Assembly: GCA_937928795.1 (NCBI GenBank)
Contig: CALFWB010000079.1
Location: forward strand, 1 to 46,404
Source: an uncultured Anaerolineales bacterium
GTDB lineage: Bacteria > Chloroflexota > Anaerolineae > Anaerolineales > UBA4823
Length of the DNA: 46,404 nt
Reading direction: 5' to 3'
Shown here: one piece after another, positions 26,367 through 35,087 of the stretch
How positions within the stretch are numbered: position 1 is the first letter of the stretch
Layout of the letters: each line of letters begins with the position of its first letter
Position numbers and translations under genes: made by a program
Notes under the pieces: model-generated
The model's input: only the letters and a program-made list of their open reading frames with translations
What the model was told of the DNA's origin: nothing
Databases searched by the model: none

Positions 26367-27365
26367 TTGACTAGACCGCTTGTCTCCGTCATCATCCCTT
26401 GCTATAACGAGCAAGAGACGATTGCTTTGTTGCTCAAGGCAATCTACCACCAGACGTATCCTATCCAGCAGATTGAGGTGATTATTGCGGATGGGATGTC
26501 AACGGATAACACTCGTCAGGTCATTGAATTGTTTACCGCCGAGCATCCAGATTTGACCGTGCAAGTTATCGAAAATCCTGAGCGCATCATCCCAAAAGCC
26601 CTGAACCGCGCCATCGATCATGCGCATGGCGCGATCATTCTTCGCCTAGATGCGCACTCCTTGCCAAATAAGGACTATATTCAAAGATGTGTGGCGGCGT
26701 TGGAAAATCGGCTAGGAGATAATGTGGGTGGAATGTGGGAGATTGAAGCCGGGGATAACACTTGGATAGCCCGCTCAATTGCTGTTGCAGCCGCTCATCC
26801 GCTTGGCGTCGGAGATGCTCGGTATCGGGTCGGTGGACAGGCGCAGTATGTGGATACGGTACCCTTCGGTGCATTTCGGAAAACCCTTTTCGAGCGCCTC
26901 GGGAGATTTAATGAGAATCTCTTGACGAATGAAGATTACGAATTCAACACCCGCATCCGCCTAAACGGCGGTAAAATTTGGTTTGATCCTGCCATCCGCA
27001 CCAAGTATTTTGCGCGTAAAAATCTTAAGGAACTTGCTAAGCAGTATTGGCGGTATGGATACTGGAAAGCAAAGATGGTTCGGATGTACCCAAAAACCTT
27101 GCGCTGGCGGCAATTGTTGCCCCCTCTGTTCGTTCTATCCCTCTTGTCTGCTATGCTCTTAGCGCCATTTTTCTCTTTAGTAAGGATTGGGCTTGTTTTT
27201 GAAATCGGTCTGTATATCTTGGTTCTCCTGCTGATCGGAATAGGGCAGGCTTTGGCGAGAAGAGAATTCTATCTTGTGATTGGACTTCCAATAAGCATGG
27301 CAATCATGCACTTGGTTTGGGGAATGGCTTTTTTATGGAGTATGATAACTTCTAATGGCAAATGA
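26367..27365 (+). CDS. Glycosyltransferase family 2 with C-terminal membrane segments
   Basis: About 332 residues. The GT-A fold starts at PLVSVIIPCYNEQETI; the metal site is LRLDAHS (a DxH rather than DxD form), and the catalytic region is NEDYEFNTRIR. Three hydrophobic segments follow from about residue 250. This is the ExoA-like (succinoglycan) arrangement, which adds a sugar to a lipid-linked intermediate at the membrane. No ribosome site is visible; I prefer TTG at 26367, ten nt after a TATAAT (26352-26357), over TTG at 26334. Its end overlaps the sugar transferase gene by 11 nt. Confidence 0.85.
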   Translation: MTRPLVSVIIPCYNEQETIALLLKAIYHQTYPIQQIEVIIADGMSTDNTRQVIELFTAEHPDLTVQVIENPERIIPKALNRAIDHAHGAIILRLDAHSLPNKDYIQRCVAALENRLGDNVGGMWEIEAGDNTWIARSIAVAAAHPLGVGDARYRVGGQAQYVDTVPFGAFRKTLFERLGRFNENLLTNEDYEFNTRIRLNGGKIWFDPAIRTKYFARKNLKELAKQYWRYGYWKAKMVRMYPKTLRWRQLLPPLFVLSLLSAMLLAPFFSLVRIGLVFEIGLYILVLLLIGIGQALARREFYLVIGLPISMAIMHLVWGMAFLWSMITSNGK

Positions 27366-28791
27366 ACACACAGAAATCCCTTGGCGACCATGGCGGTTAC
27401 GATTTCATGAACGCCGTCCTTTGTTGCTGCTGGGTGATTTTATAGCAGCTTCGACCTCATTTGTTCTGGCGTTGTATTTCTGGGCTCAAAGTGAGCGGTT
27501 TTTGGGATTCTCGACGGAATTTATCCAACGTCGCGTGCCCTGGTGGTTTTGGCTGATTCCCTTGATCTGGATTCTTTTATTGGTTGAATTATATGATTTA
27601 TATCGAGCCTCGGATTGGCGCGCAACCATCAAGGGGATTGCAACGGCTGCGTTTGTTGGTTTTGTTGTCTACCTTTTTTTGTTTTTTTACTATGCTAATT
27701 CTCCTCGAGCAATGCTGCCACGCAGAGGGGTGGCGACATTTCTTGTGTCTGCTTCTTTACTAACCTTAGCATGGCGATGGGTTTACATCCGCATTTTCAC
27801 TTTGCCTCAATTCATGCGCCGCGCATTAATTGTCGGAGGTGGGAATGCCGGTCGAATGATGATCGAAGTCTATCAATCAATTTCTCCCCCACCCTTTGTT
27901 CTGGTTGGCGTCGTTGATGATGATCCGGAAAAGCAAAAGAAAGACGTTTTGGGAATACCCGTTATTGGAAGTAGTGAGAACTTGCTTGAACTGGTAAGGA
28001 AACACGATATTTCGGATATTATCGTAGCAATTTCCGGTGCCTTGAACAGCAACATGTTTCAGGCTCTAATCACTGCTCAAGAGAGCGGCGTGGAGATTAC
28101 CCGAATGCCAAAGATGTATGAACGGTTATTGGGAAGGGTACCGATTAGGATTTTAGAAGCAGATTGGATCATCCGTTCCTTTGTTGATGAAACTTCGGCG
28201 AGCATTTTTGATGAGCTGCTCAAGCGCTTATTCGATATTCTTGGTAGCCTCGCTGGCATGTTGATCTTTTTGGCTACTTTCCCTTTTATTGCGTTGGCGA
28301 TACTCATTGACGATGGGTTTCCGATCTTCTACACTCAGATTCGCTTGGGTAGGATGGCAAGACCCTACCCCTTAATCAAATATCGGACGATGCGGCGTGA
28401 TGCGGAGTCGGACGGCAAACCGCGTTGGGCACAAGAAAACGACCAGCGGGCAACACGGGTTGGTCGCTTTTTGCGTAAGTCTCACTTAGATGAGTTACCA
28501 CAGTTTATCAATGTGCTGCGGGGTGAAATGAGCCTAGTGGGACCTCGCGCCGAACGGCTGGAGTTGGTTGAATACTTCGAGAAAAGAGTGCCTTTTTATC
28601 GTGCTCGCCTGCTGGTCAAACCCGGCTTAACGGGTTGGGCGCAGATCAATTACGGATATGCTGCCTCGATTGAGGAAACAACCGTAAAGTTGGAATATGA
28701 CTTGTTCTATATCAAAAACCGCAATCTGTTGATTGATTTTCTGATCTTACTCCGCACCCCTGCCACCGTGCTTGGTTTGAAGGGACGCTAA
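27355..28791 (+). CDS. Polyprenyl-phosphate sugar phosphotransferase (WbaP/CpsE-like)
   Basis: A 478-residue initiating enzyme of exopolysaccharide synthesis that loads a sugar-1-phosphate on undecaprenyl phosphate. Order: about four membrane helices (residues 20-145), a Rossmann-like domain starting ALIVGGGNAGRMM, a fifth hydrophobic segment near residue 300, and the catalytic bacterial sugar transferase domain with IKYRTMRRDAESDG, LDELPQFINVLRGEMSLVGPR and KPGLTGWAQINYG. All motifs look intact. It is coupled to the upstream GT2, so the pair likely forms the start of a surface polysaccharide pathway, although no flippase or polymerase is nearby. Confidence 0.93.
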   Translation: MANEHTEIPWRPWRLRFHERRPLLLLGDFIAASTSFVLALYFWAQSERFLGFSTEFIQRRVPWWFWLIPLIWILLLVELYDLYRASDWRATIKGIATAAFVGFVVYLFLFFYYANSPRAMLPRRGVATFLVSASLLTLAWRWVYIRIFTLPQFMRRALIVGGGNAGRMMIEVYQSISPPPFVLVGVVDDDPEKQKKDVLGIPVIGSSENLLELVRKHDISDIIVAISGALNSNMFQALITAQESGVEITRMPKMYERLLGRVPIRILEADWIIRSFVDETSASIFDELLKRLFDILGSLAGMLIFLATFPFIALAILIDDGFPIFYTQIRLGRMARPYPLIKYRTMRRDAESDGKPRWAQENDQRATRVGRFLRKSHLDELPQFINVLRGEMSLVGPRAERLELVEYFEKRVPFYRARLLVKPGLTGWAQINYGYAASIEETTVKLEYDLFYIKNRNLLIDFLILLRTPATVLGLKGR

Positions 28792-28805
28792 TCGTATAGA
28801 ACCCA

Positions 28806-29846
28806 ATGAATTTTTCAAAGGATTACCTCCGTTGGGAGCGGTTTCTCAATCAATTCCCAAACAGTCATCTCTTGCAAAGTGGCCCCTGGGGGGAGTTCAA
28901 AGAACAGTTCGGTTGGGATGTTTACCATCTGTTTGATCGGGATTGGGGTGCGCAAATTCTGGTGAGACCATTGCTTGGGATATTTCGCTTGGCTTACATC
29001 CCTAAGGGCCCCGTGGCAAGTCAAGAGCTCCTCCAGCGGTGGATTCGCCGAGGAGATTCGGGCGAGTTTAGCTTTTCGGTGCTTGAGCAGATTCGCGCCT
29101 TTTGCCGAGAGAAACACATCGCTTTTGTTAAGGTAGAACCGGATGTCCAAGTTTTTGATCAAAATGGCAGGAAAAACTGTCCAGAGGGGTTCGTTCTCAG
29201 CAGTCACGCCATCCAACCCCTGAGAACAATCATCGTGGAGATTGGCTGCGATGAACAAGAGATTCTAGCGCGGATGAAACAGAAGACCCGTTATAACATC
29301 CGTCTTGCCGAGCGCAAAGGAGTGAGGGTAGAACCAAGTAACGATATTGACTCGTTTTATCAGATGATGCTCGTAACAGGAAAAAGGGACCGTTTTAGCG
29401 TTCACGTCCAAGATTACTATCAGCAAGTTTTTCGCATTTTTAAGGATAAAGGAGAATGTGAGCTCTTTCTTGCCACCTATCAAAACAAGCCGCTGGCTGG
29501 ATTGATGGCGTTTGCTCACGGAGAACGCGCTCATTATTTCTACGGTGCATCGCTCGACGAGCACCGTGAGCTGATGGCGCCCCACTTGCTGCAATGGAGG
29601 GCAATCCTGTGGGCAAAACAGAAGGGATGTACAATTTACGATTTGTGGGGTATCCCAGATTACGATGAAGCGTTTTTAGAGCAGCAGTTTGAACAGCGTC
29701 GTGATGGTTTGTGGGGTGTGTATCGTTTCAAACGTGGCTTCGGCGGTCAAGTGGTTCGCTATGCTGGCGCGTATGATTACGTCGCTTCGCCGCTTCTCTA
29801 TGCGATCTATCGCCTTTATACCAAGCGAACAGGTGTTCAATCGTGA
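28806..29846 (+). CDS. FemAB/FemX-family aminoacyltransferase, copy 1
   Basis: A 346-residue protein with two GNAT-like halves of the FemAB type, which transfer amino acids from aminoacyl-tRNA to the peptidoglycan stem peptide. It starts with the typical HLLQSGPWGEFKEQFGW; the central motif ARMKQKTRYNIRLAERKGV (about residues 155-173) and the C-terminal LWGIPD...GVYRFKRGFGG are family landmarks. It lacks the coiled-coil arm of staphylococcal FemA. A paralogue follows immediately; its GTG overlaps this stop (GTGA). Family is sure; the transferred residue is unknown, and some relatives act on other substrates. Confidence 0.88.
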   Translation: MNFSKDYLRWERFLNQFPNSHLLQSGPWGEFKEQFGWDVYHLFDRDWGAQILVRPLLGIFRLAYIPKGPVASQELLQRWIRRGDSGEFSFSVLEQIRAFCREKHIAFVKVEPDVQVFDQNGRKNCPEGFVLSSHAIQPLRTIIVEIGCDEQEILARMKQKTRYNIRLAERKGVRVEPSNDIDSFYQMMLVTGKRDRFSVHVQDYYQQVFRIFKDKGECELFLATYQNKPLAGLMAFAHGERAHYFYGASLDEHRELMAPHLLQWRAILWAKQKGCTIYDLWGIPDYDEAFLEQQFEQRRDGLWGVYRFKRGFGGQVVRYAGAYDYVASPLLYAIYRLYTKRTGVQS

Positions 29847-31030
29847 TCGGCGCAGAGGAGTGGAATCGGATCGTTACCTCATTTTCTGGGGCCCATGTGC
29901 TCCAAACCTGGCAGTGGGGTCTGGTCAAGCAACGGTTTGGCTGGGAGATGCTCCCAAAGATTTGGAAAGAAGATGGCGAAATTTACGCTGCTGCTTTAGT
30001 ACTGAAGAGAAGAATTCGCTTGCCACTTCTTGGTAGCTTGGGTTCTATCCACTATGTACCGAAGGGACCTCTCATAAGGAGTTGGAAAGATGGGTCAATG
30101 GTTGAGCGAGTTCTGGGGAATTTGGAAACGCTGGCAAAAGAGCAAAAAGCCATTCTCATCAAAATCGATCCGGATGTCGAATTTGCGCATGGGGAAGCTG
30201 AGTTTGATTGGATAAGTGAGCGAGGAAGAAGGAAGAACCTTGAACCGAAGGAGACTTGTGGTGCGGACGACCTTTTGGTTGGGAAATGGGTTGTCTCTCT
30301 GCTAATAAAACGTGGCTGGGTTTTTTCCCGTGAGCAGGTACAATTTCGCAACACCGTTAAGTTGGACTTGAGACTTTCGGAAGAAGAGCTGTTAGCGCGC
30401 ATGAAGCAAAAAACGCGCTACAACATCCGATTGGCGGAAAGGAAGGGTGTTAAGGTTCGAGAAGGAGGAGTGGCAGATATTCCAACCCTGTATCGAATGT
30501 ATCAAGAGACCAGTCGGCGGGATGGTTTTCTGATTCGCGAAGAAGCTTACTATGCTGCGGTGTGGCAGATCTTCCAAGAGGCTTCTCGGTTGCCTACGGA
30601 ACAAACGGGTGGTTGTATGCAGGTTTCTCCACCTTTCATTGAACCTTTCGCTAAGATATTGATTGCTGAAGTAGAGGATGAGCCGGTAGCTGGATTAGTC
30701 TTGTTGATCTTCAGAGACAAGGCATGGTATATGTATGGGATGTCAACCGACCGACATCGGGAAAAGATGCCCAATTATCTCTTGCATTGGCGAGCTATTC
30801 AGTTCCTCCATCAGATTGGTGTGAAGGAGTATGATTTATGGGGCGCGCCCGATCGATTTGAGGAGTCAGACCCCATGTATGGTGTGTATCGGTTTAAGCG
30901 GGGGTTTGGAGCTGAACCGATCCAGCATATTGGCGCATGGGATTTTGCGGTATCGAAAATCAAATACCGTCTTTATCAAGAAGTTTTACCCAGATATTTG
31001 AGACTTTTACGCCTTCAAAAAGGAGGATGA
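29843..31030 (+). CDS. FemAB/FemX-family aminoacyltransferase, copy 2
   Basis: A 395-residue paralogue of the preceding gene. It repeats HVLQTWQWGLVKQRFGW at the start, the central ARMKQKTRYNIRLAERKGV (about residues 185-203; identical over 19 residues to copy 1) and the terminal LWGAPD...GVYRFKRGFGA. It is ~50 residues longer owing to inserts around residues 125-160 and 250-270. The identical motif is encoded with many different synonymous codons, so the duplication is old and the motif is under selection. The paired layout matches sequential bridge-forming enzymes such as FemA/FemB. A PLP enzyme gene follows 4 nt after the stop. Confidence 0.87.
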   Translation: MIGAEEWNRIVTSFSGAHVLQTWQWGLVKQRFGWEMLPKIWKEDGEIYAAALVLKRRIRLPLLGSLGSIHYVPKGPLIRSWKDGSMVERVLGNLETLAKEQKAILIKIDPDVEFAHGEAEFDWISERGRRKNLEPKETCGADDLLVGKWVVSLLIKRGWVFSREQVQFRNTVKLDLRLSEEELLARMKQKTRYNIRLAERKGVKVREGGVADIPTLYRMYQETSRRDGFLIREEAYYAAVWQIFQEASRLPTEQTGGCMQVSPPFIEPFAKILIAEVEDEPVAGLVLLIFRDKAWYMYGMSTDRHREKMPNYLLHWRAIQFLHQIGVKEYDLWGAPDRFEESDPMYGVYRFKRGFGAEPIQHIGAWDFAVSKIKYRLYQEVLPRYLRLLRLQKGG

Positions 31031-31034
31031 GCCA

Positions 31035-32021
31035 ATGAAAGCGAAACTTGCTGCGATACCCCGCGTAAAGATTGCCAATTTACCTACACCCATCGAAAAG
31101 TCAACGCGGTTGGCAACGAAAATCGGGATCAGGGAACTGTGGATTAAGCGGGATGATCTGACCGGTTTAGCCCTCGGCGGCAATAAAACCCGCAAGTTGG
31201 AGTACCTAATCGCGGATGCGCAATCGCACGGTGCAAAAACTTTGATTACGGCTGGTGCGGTGCAATCCAATCATTGTCGTCAAACGGCTGCGGCGGCTGC
31301 AAAATTTGGGTTCGATTGTGTTTTGGTTCTGACAGGTGAACCCCCTGCTCGTTATAGCGGAAATCTTCTCCTAGATCGGCTCTTTGGAGCAGAGATTGTC
31401 TGGTGTCCAAAGGAAGCGCGAGAGAAAACGCTACAGGAAGTTTTCCAACGACTGTGGCAAGAAGGAAAGAGACCCTACCTGATCCCCTACGGCGGATCGA
31501 ATGCACTTGGAGCTTTGGCTTATGCTCAGGCGGTGATTGAGTTGTCGGAGCAAGGGATCAATGTGGATTGGATCGTCTTTCCTTCATCTTCAGGTGGCAC
31601 GCAGGCCGGCATGATTTTGGGAAGCAAACTTTGCGGGGCTAACAGTCGCATCCTAGGGATTAGCGTAGATTTGCCTGCCGCGGAACTCCGGCAGCGAATT
31701 TTCCAACTGAGCAATGAAGCAATCGATGCTTACTCTTTTACCTTTTCTGTAGGCATCGAGGAGATTTGGGTCAATGATGCTTACCGAGGTGAAGGATATG
31801 GCATCCCTACGGAAGGCGATCGCCAAGCTGTTCTCGAGTTCGCTCGTTATGAAGGCATGTTGTTAGATCCGGTTTACACGGGAAGAGCGGCAGCCGGGCT
31901 CATTGATCTGATTAATCAGGGAACGATTCCATCCAATTCTTCGGTTCTTTTTTGGCATACCGGAGGCTCGCCGGCATTGTTTGCGGACTCTTATCAGGGC
32001 TTATTTTTTGCCAATCCCTAG
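31035..32021 (+). CDS. PLP-dependent D-cysteine desulfhydrase / ACC deaminase family
   Basis: A 328-residue fold-type II PLP enzyme. The Lys that binds PLP is in LGGNKTRKLEYL, followed by the substrate loop AGAVQSNHCRQTAAAA and the late segment WHTGGSPALFA. These are shared by D-cysteine desulfhydrase, ACC deaminase and related D-amino-acid enzymes; I cannot separate them by sight, though the family context favours D-cysteine desulfhydrase. GGAGG 8 nt before the ATG fixes the start. Last gene of the plus-strand envelope group; its 3' end overlaps the convergent transglutaminase gene by 21 bp. Confidence 0.88.
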   Translation: MKAKLAAIPRVKIANLPTPIEKSTRLATKIGIRELWIKRDDLTGLALGGNKTRKLEYLIADAQSHGAKTLITAGAVQSNHCRQTAAAAAKFGFDCVLVLTGEPPARYSGNLLLDRLFGAEIVWCPKEAREKTLQEVFQRLWQEGKRPYLIPYGGSNALGALAYAQAVIELSEQGINVDWIVFPSSSGGTQAGMILGSKLCGANSRILGISVDLPAAELRQRIFQLSNEAIDAYSFTFSVGIEEIWVNDAYRGEGYGIPTEGDRQAVLEFARYEGMLLDPVYTGRAAAGLIDLINQGTIPSNSSVLFWHTGGSPALFADSYQGLFFANP

Positions 32022-34382
32022 CCGCTCAAGTTGGTTGAGGAGACGTTTTCGCAGCGCGAGTTGCACAACTTTACGGCTGAGTTTTTTTGTCTCGATCCAA
32101 AGGTTGTCTGCCTTTCCGTAGAGTGAGGCATGGTACAGTTGGACGAGCTGCCTGACCTCGCTTTCTGCTTCAGGAAGCAAGGTTAGCAGTTTTAATGCCC
32201 GCTCTGCAGGGGTATAGTAAATTGGGGCTGGATCGCCAAGGATCTTAAGCGCAGTGTTGATCCGCTGGTAGGATTTCTCGATCGGTGTCAATTGGGTAAG
32301 TTGACTCCAATCGGTGAGAAATCTGGGGGGTGATAATCCCAAGGCTCGAATGCGTTTTTCGAGGACGACTGGGAGCGTTTGATAAGCTTGGTCAAATTTT
32401 TGGCGATTGAAGGTTGTCAAAATGATCAAAGAGAGGAGCCCAATGATGAAGATCATAAGAATGAAAACAAAAGAGCTTCTTTGACGGCTCGGCGATAAAG
32501 GTGGTTCCTGCTCAGGTTTTTCAGCGTGAAGTTTCTTAAGGATTTCTTGAGGGTCGATCTCTTGGGTTGAAATCTCTGCCGGTGATAAATCCCTATCCAG
32601 TGTGTGAGGACGGCTGAGCGGCGGTTGGGAACTGGTTGGTTCAAATTCGATCCAACCAATATTGGGGAAAAATACCTCAACCCAAGCATGAGCATCGCGT
32701 TTTCGAACGATGTAGACATTTGCGGCTTGGATGTCCTCCAGGGTTCCTTCGGCAAAACCCACCGCTAAACGAGAAGGAATGCCCAAACTGCGCAGCATGA
32801 GCGTTGCAGCAGTGGCATAGTAGTTGCAAAACCCTCTTTGGTAGTCGAATAAGAACCAGTCAATTAAGTCCTGATTCGAGGGGAACTCTTCGAGGGTTTC
32901 GACATAAGCGATGTGAGTCCTCAGGTACTCGGTAATTGCCACAGCTTTATCGTACGGCGTGGGTAGGTCTTGGGTTATTTCTAATGCTAGTTGTTTGGTT
33001 CGCTCCGTCAAAGTCTCCGGAAGCTGAAGGTATCTTGCAGTGACCCAAGAGGGGTATTCCCCGCTGGCTGCACGCAGTTGTTCTTCCGTTACAAAGCTAA
33101 GGCTAGCTCGAGCCGTGTACGTTTTACCGGGCGGAAGAGGGATTTGTGAACGAATAGCCACGAGGTCCTCGCTACCATCCGGGTTTTGGATATATTCAAT
33201 CTCGACCTCCAGATTGGTCCAGTGAGGTTGTGCAGGGAGGATGAGGGTCTTGAGCGGCTGGCTGGGATAAAGGGTGAAAGATGGATAACGAGCGGGACGA
33301 TTGGGGAACAACGGGAAGTCAACATCAAAGGCATTGGCATCCAGATCACGGGTCAGGACTTCGGAAAGGCTCCATTGACCATTTTCATAGCGGTCATAGA
33401 CCCGAGAGCGCCAAAAAAGGCGAGATTCGTTAGGAAGTTTTGCTTGAGCGATTGCGGTAAAAATTTCTTCCTCGCTCAGCTCATTCCCTCGCCCTAAATT
33501 TAGAGTCCTTTCGTAAAGTTCTGGCTGAGTGATGGTTGTCACGCGCAGAGATGAAAAGGCGTTCTCGAAATCCTTTTGAAGGGACTCAAAAGGCTGTTTG
33601 ATATTTTCCCAAGCTCTTGCCATTGATTCAAGTTGACTTCGGCTAGCAGGGAGAAGAAAGGAGATAAACAATAGGAGAATGACCAACACAAAGGTAAATT
33701 GGAGAGCTTCTAAAGAAAGTTGGGGAGGAATATAAAAATGCCTTTTGTTCCACGTCCCTTTCTGTCTAACGTAGAAAGAGCGCCCGATCACGAATACGGA
33801 AAGGACTGAAAACAGGTATAGATACCCATTGTGAGATGGAATCAGAGGATCATAAGTTTGAATTAGAATGAGAACAAAGAAAAGAGGGAGGATTGTACGC
33901 CAGACTTGCTTCGATCGAGCGATGCTGTAGGCGGTATTTAAGCTGAGTACCCAAAACAGCGTCATCATTAGGAGGAGGAACAGCAAATTGTCATAGGCGG
34001 GCTGCCGATCGGAAATCTTTTGAAAAATAATGAATAAACGGGTGAAAATAACCGAAATTTTTTCGCTCCAGAGAAGGTTAGTCCCTTGTTGTAACCCTAA
34101 TTGCCAACCGATGAAAAAAGCGCCATAAAGGGTGGCAAAAAACAGGACAAGGCGGCTTTTGAAGCGGCTGTAACCAAGAGCCAGTCCGAACAGGTAAGCC
34201 AGATTGGCGATATAAGCAACTAGATATAAATCATCTGTCCATTTCGTTACCAGCAAACGCCTAGCTACGGTGATGACTAAAGCCCAACCCAAGACTACAT
34301 GAACCCAATCCCAGTCGCCAGAGTTGAGGGCAGACTTGGCTTCAGAAGATGAGGCTTGAATTTTTGAGGTGTTTGTAGCCAT
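32001..34382 (-). CDS. TgpA-like membrane transglutaminase/protease-like protein
   Basis: A 793-residue protein: about six to seven N-terminal membrane helices (DUF3488/TgpA type, to about residue 255), a long extracytoplasmic region, a transglutaminase core with Cys519 (CNYYATAATLMLRSLGIPSR), His565 (DAHAWVEVFF) and the acid in GWIEFEPT, a single membrane segment near residue 650, and a cytoplasmic DUF4129-like tail. In actinobacteria and cyanobacteria this type often sits with MoxR ATPase and DUF58 genes; neither is present here. An extended -10 (TGGTATAAA, 34410-34402) lies 20 nt before the ATG. Confidence 0.9.
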   Translation of the reverse strand: MATNTSKIQASSSEAKSALNSGDWDWVHVVLGWALVITVARRLLVTKWTDDLYLVAYIANLAYLFGLALGYSRFKSRLVLFFATLYGAFFIGWQLGLQQGTNLLWSEKISVIFTRLFIIFQKISDRQPAYDNLLFLLLMMTLFWVLSLNTAYSIARSKQVWRTILPLFFVLILIQTYDPLIPSHNGYLYLFSVLSVFVIGRSFYVRQKGTWNKRHFYIPPQLSLEALQFTFVLVILLLFISFLLPASRSQLESMARAWENIKQPFESLQKDFENAFSSLRVTTITQPELYERTLNLGRGNELSEEEIFTAIAQAKLPNESRLFWRSRVYDRYENGQWSLSEVLTRDLDANAFDVDFPLFPNRPARYPSFTLYPSQPLKTLILPAQPHWTNLEVEIEYIQNPDGSEDLVAIRSQIPLPPGKTYTARASLSFVTEEQLRAASGEYPSWVTARYLQLPETLTERTKQLALEITQDLPTPYDKAVAITEYLRTHIAYVETLEEFPSNQDLIDWFLFDYQRGFCNYYATAATLMLRSLGIPSRLAVGFAEGTLEDIQAANVYIVRKRDAHAWVEVFFPNIGWIEFEPTSSQPPLSRPHTLDRDLSPAEISTQEIDPQEILKKLHAEKPEQEPPLSPSRQRSSFVFILMIFIIGLLSLIILTTFNRQKFDQAYQTLPVVLEKRIRALGLSPPRFLTDWSQLTQLTPIEKSYQRINTALKILGDPAPIYYTPAERALKLLTLLPEAESEVRQLVQLYHASLYGKADNLWIETKKLSRKVVQLALRKRLLNQLERLGIGKK

Positions 34383-34571
34383 GACCTTGCTCTTAACTCA
34401 TTTTATACCAGTTTGACTGTGGAAGCATGGTTTGATATTTTCAAAGGCTATCTCCTGTCCTCATTTCCTGATTCGGCATATTTTGGGAAGGGGTTATTGT
34501 GAAAAATTCGGATCGAGACCGAAGGCGATAATAAGTCTTTCTTATATGGGGATGATTTCTTGCGAAAATGT

Positions 34572-34599
34572 TTGAATTCCGTTAAGAGTGTGGTAAAAT
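34572..34599 (+). promoter_or_regulatory. Promoter of nuoA
   Basis: TTGAAT (34572-34577), a 16-nt spacer and TAAAAT (34594-34599), 39 nt before the ATG. The rest of the 34383-34638 gap contains the divergent extended -10 and no recognisable gene. Confidence 0.6.
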
Positions 34600-34638
34600 G
34601 TTCCCGTCATTTTGACCAAAAAAGGTGGAGGAACATTC

Positions 34639-34995
34639 ATGCTAAATGATTGGCTTTTCGTTGGTCTAATGCTTGTGATGGCTCCAATATTCCCAATCGC
34701 TGCGTTAATTATCCCCCGTATCTTGGCTCCGAAGAAACCAAACCCCCTGAAATCGCAAACCTATGAATGTGGCATTGAAACCGTTGGAGATACCTGGATA
34801 CAATTTAAGGCTCAATACTACAACTTTGCCTTAGTGTTTCTCGTTTTTGATGTTGAAATTGTCTTTCTGTTCCCTTGGGCTGTAGCATTCAATCAACTTC
34901 CCTTATATGGTGTCATTGTTGGGATTCTATTTATTGAAGTTCTTGTGATTGGCTTAATTTATGCCTGGCGCAAGGGGATCTTAGAATGGTTCTAG
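34639..34995 (+). CDS. nuoA: NADH-quinone oxidoreductase subunit A
   Basis: A 118-residue complex I membrane subunit with three helices. The loop after helix 1 has the signature KSQTYECGIE with the conserved Cys, and helix 2 contains VFDVEIVFLFPWA with the conserved Asp and Glu. Start at 34639 is set by GGAGG 7 nt upstream; a longer reading is unsupported. In most bacteria nuoB, C and D follow; here a strong hairpin follows and then nuoH. Confidence 0.96.
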   Translation: MLNDWLFVGLMLVMAPIFPIAALIIPRILAPKKPNPLKSQTYECGIETVGDTWIQFKAQYYNFALVFLVFDVEIVFLFPWAVAFNQLPLYGVIVGILFIEVLVIGLIYAWRKGILEWF

Positions 34996-35004
34996 GAAGT
35001 TTAT

Positions 35005-35039
35005 CGAAAAGGCTGATGGGGCACTCATCAGCCTTTTCG
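35005..35039 (+). terminator. 14-bp perfect hairpin after nuoA
   Basis: Arms 35005-35018 and 35026-35039 are perfectly complementary (CGAAAAGGCTGATG on the left) around GGGCACT. The right arm ends in TTTT, as in a terminator, and no clear promoter follows before nuoH, so it may be partial or an mRNA-stabilising structure. Confidence 0.75.
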
Positions 35040-35087
35040 CGCGCATTGCAATTGACAGGGTAGCAAGTTTATTGGAGGAATTACTCA

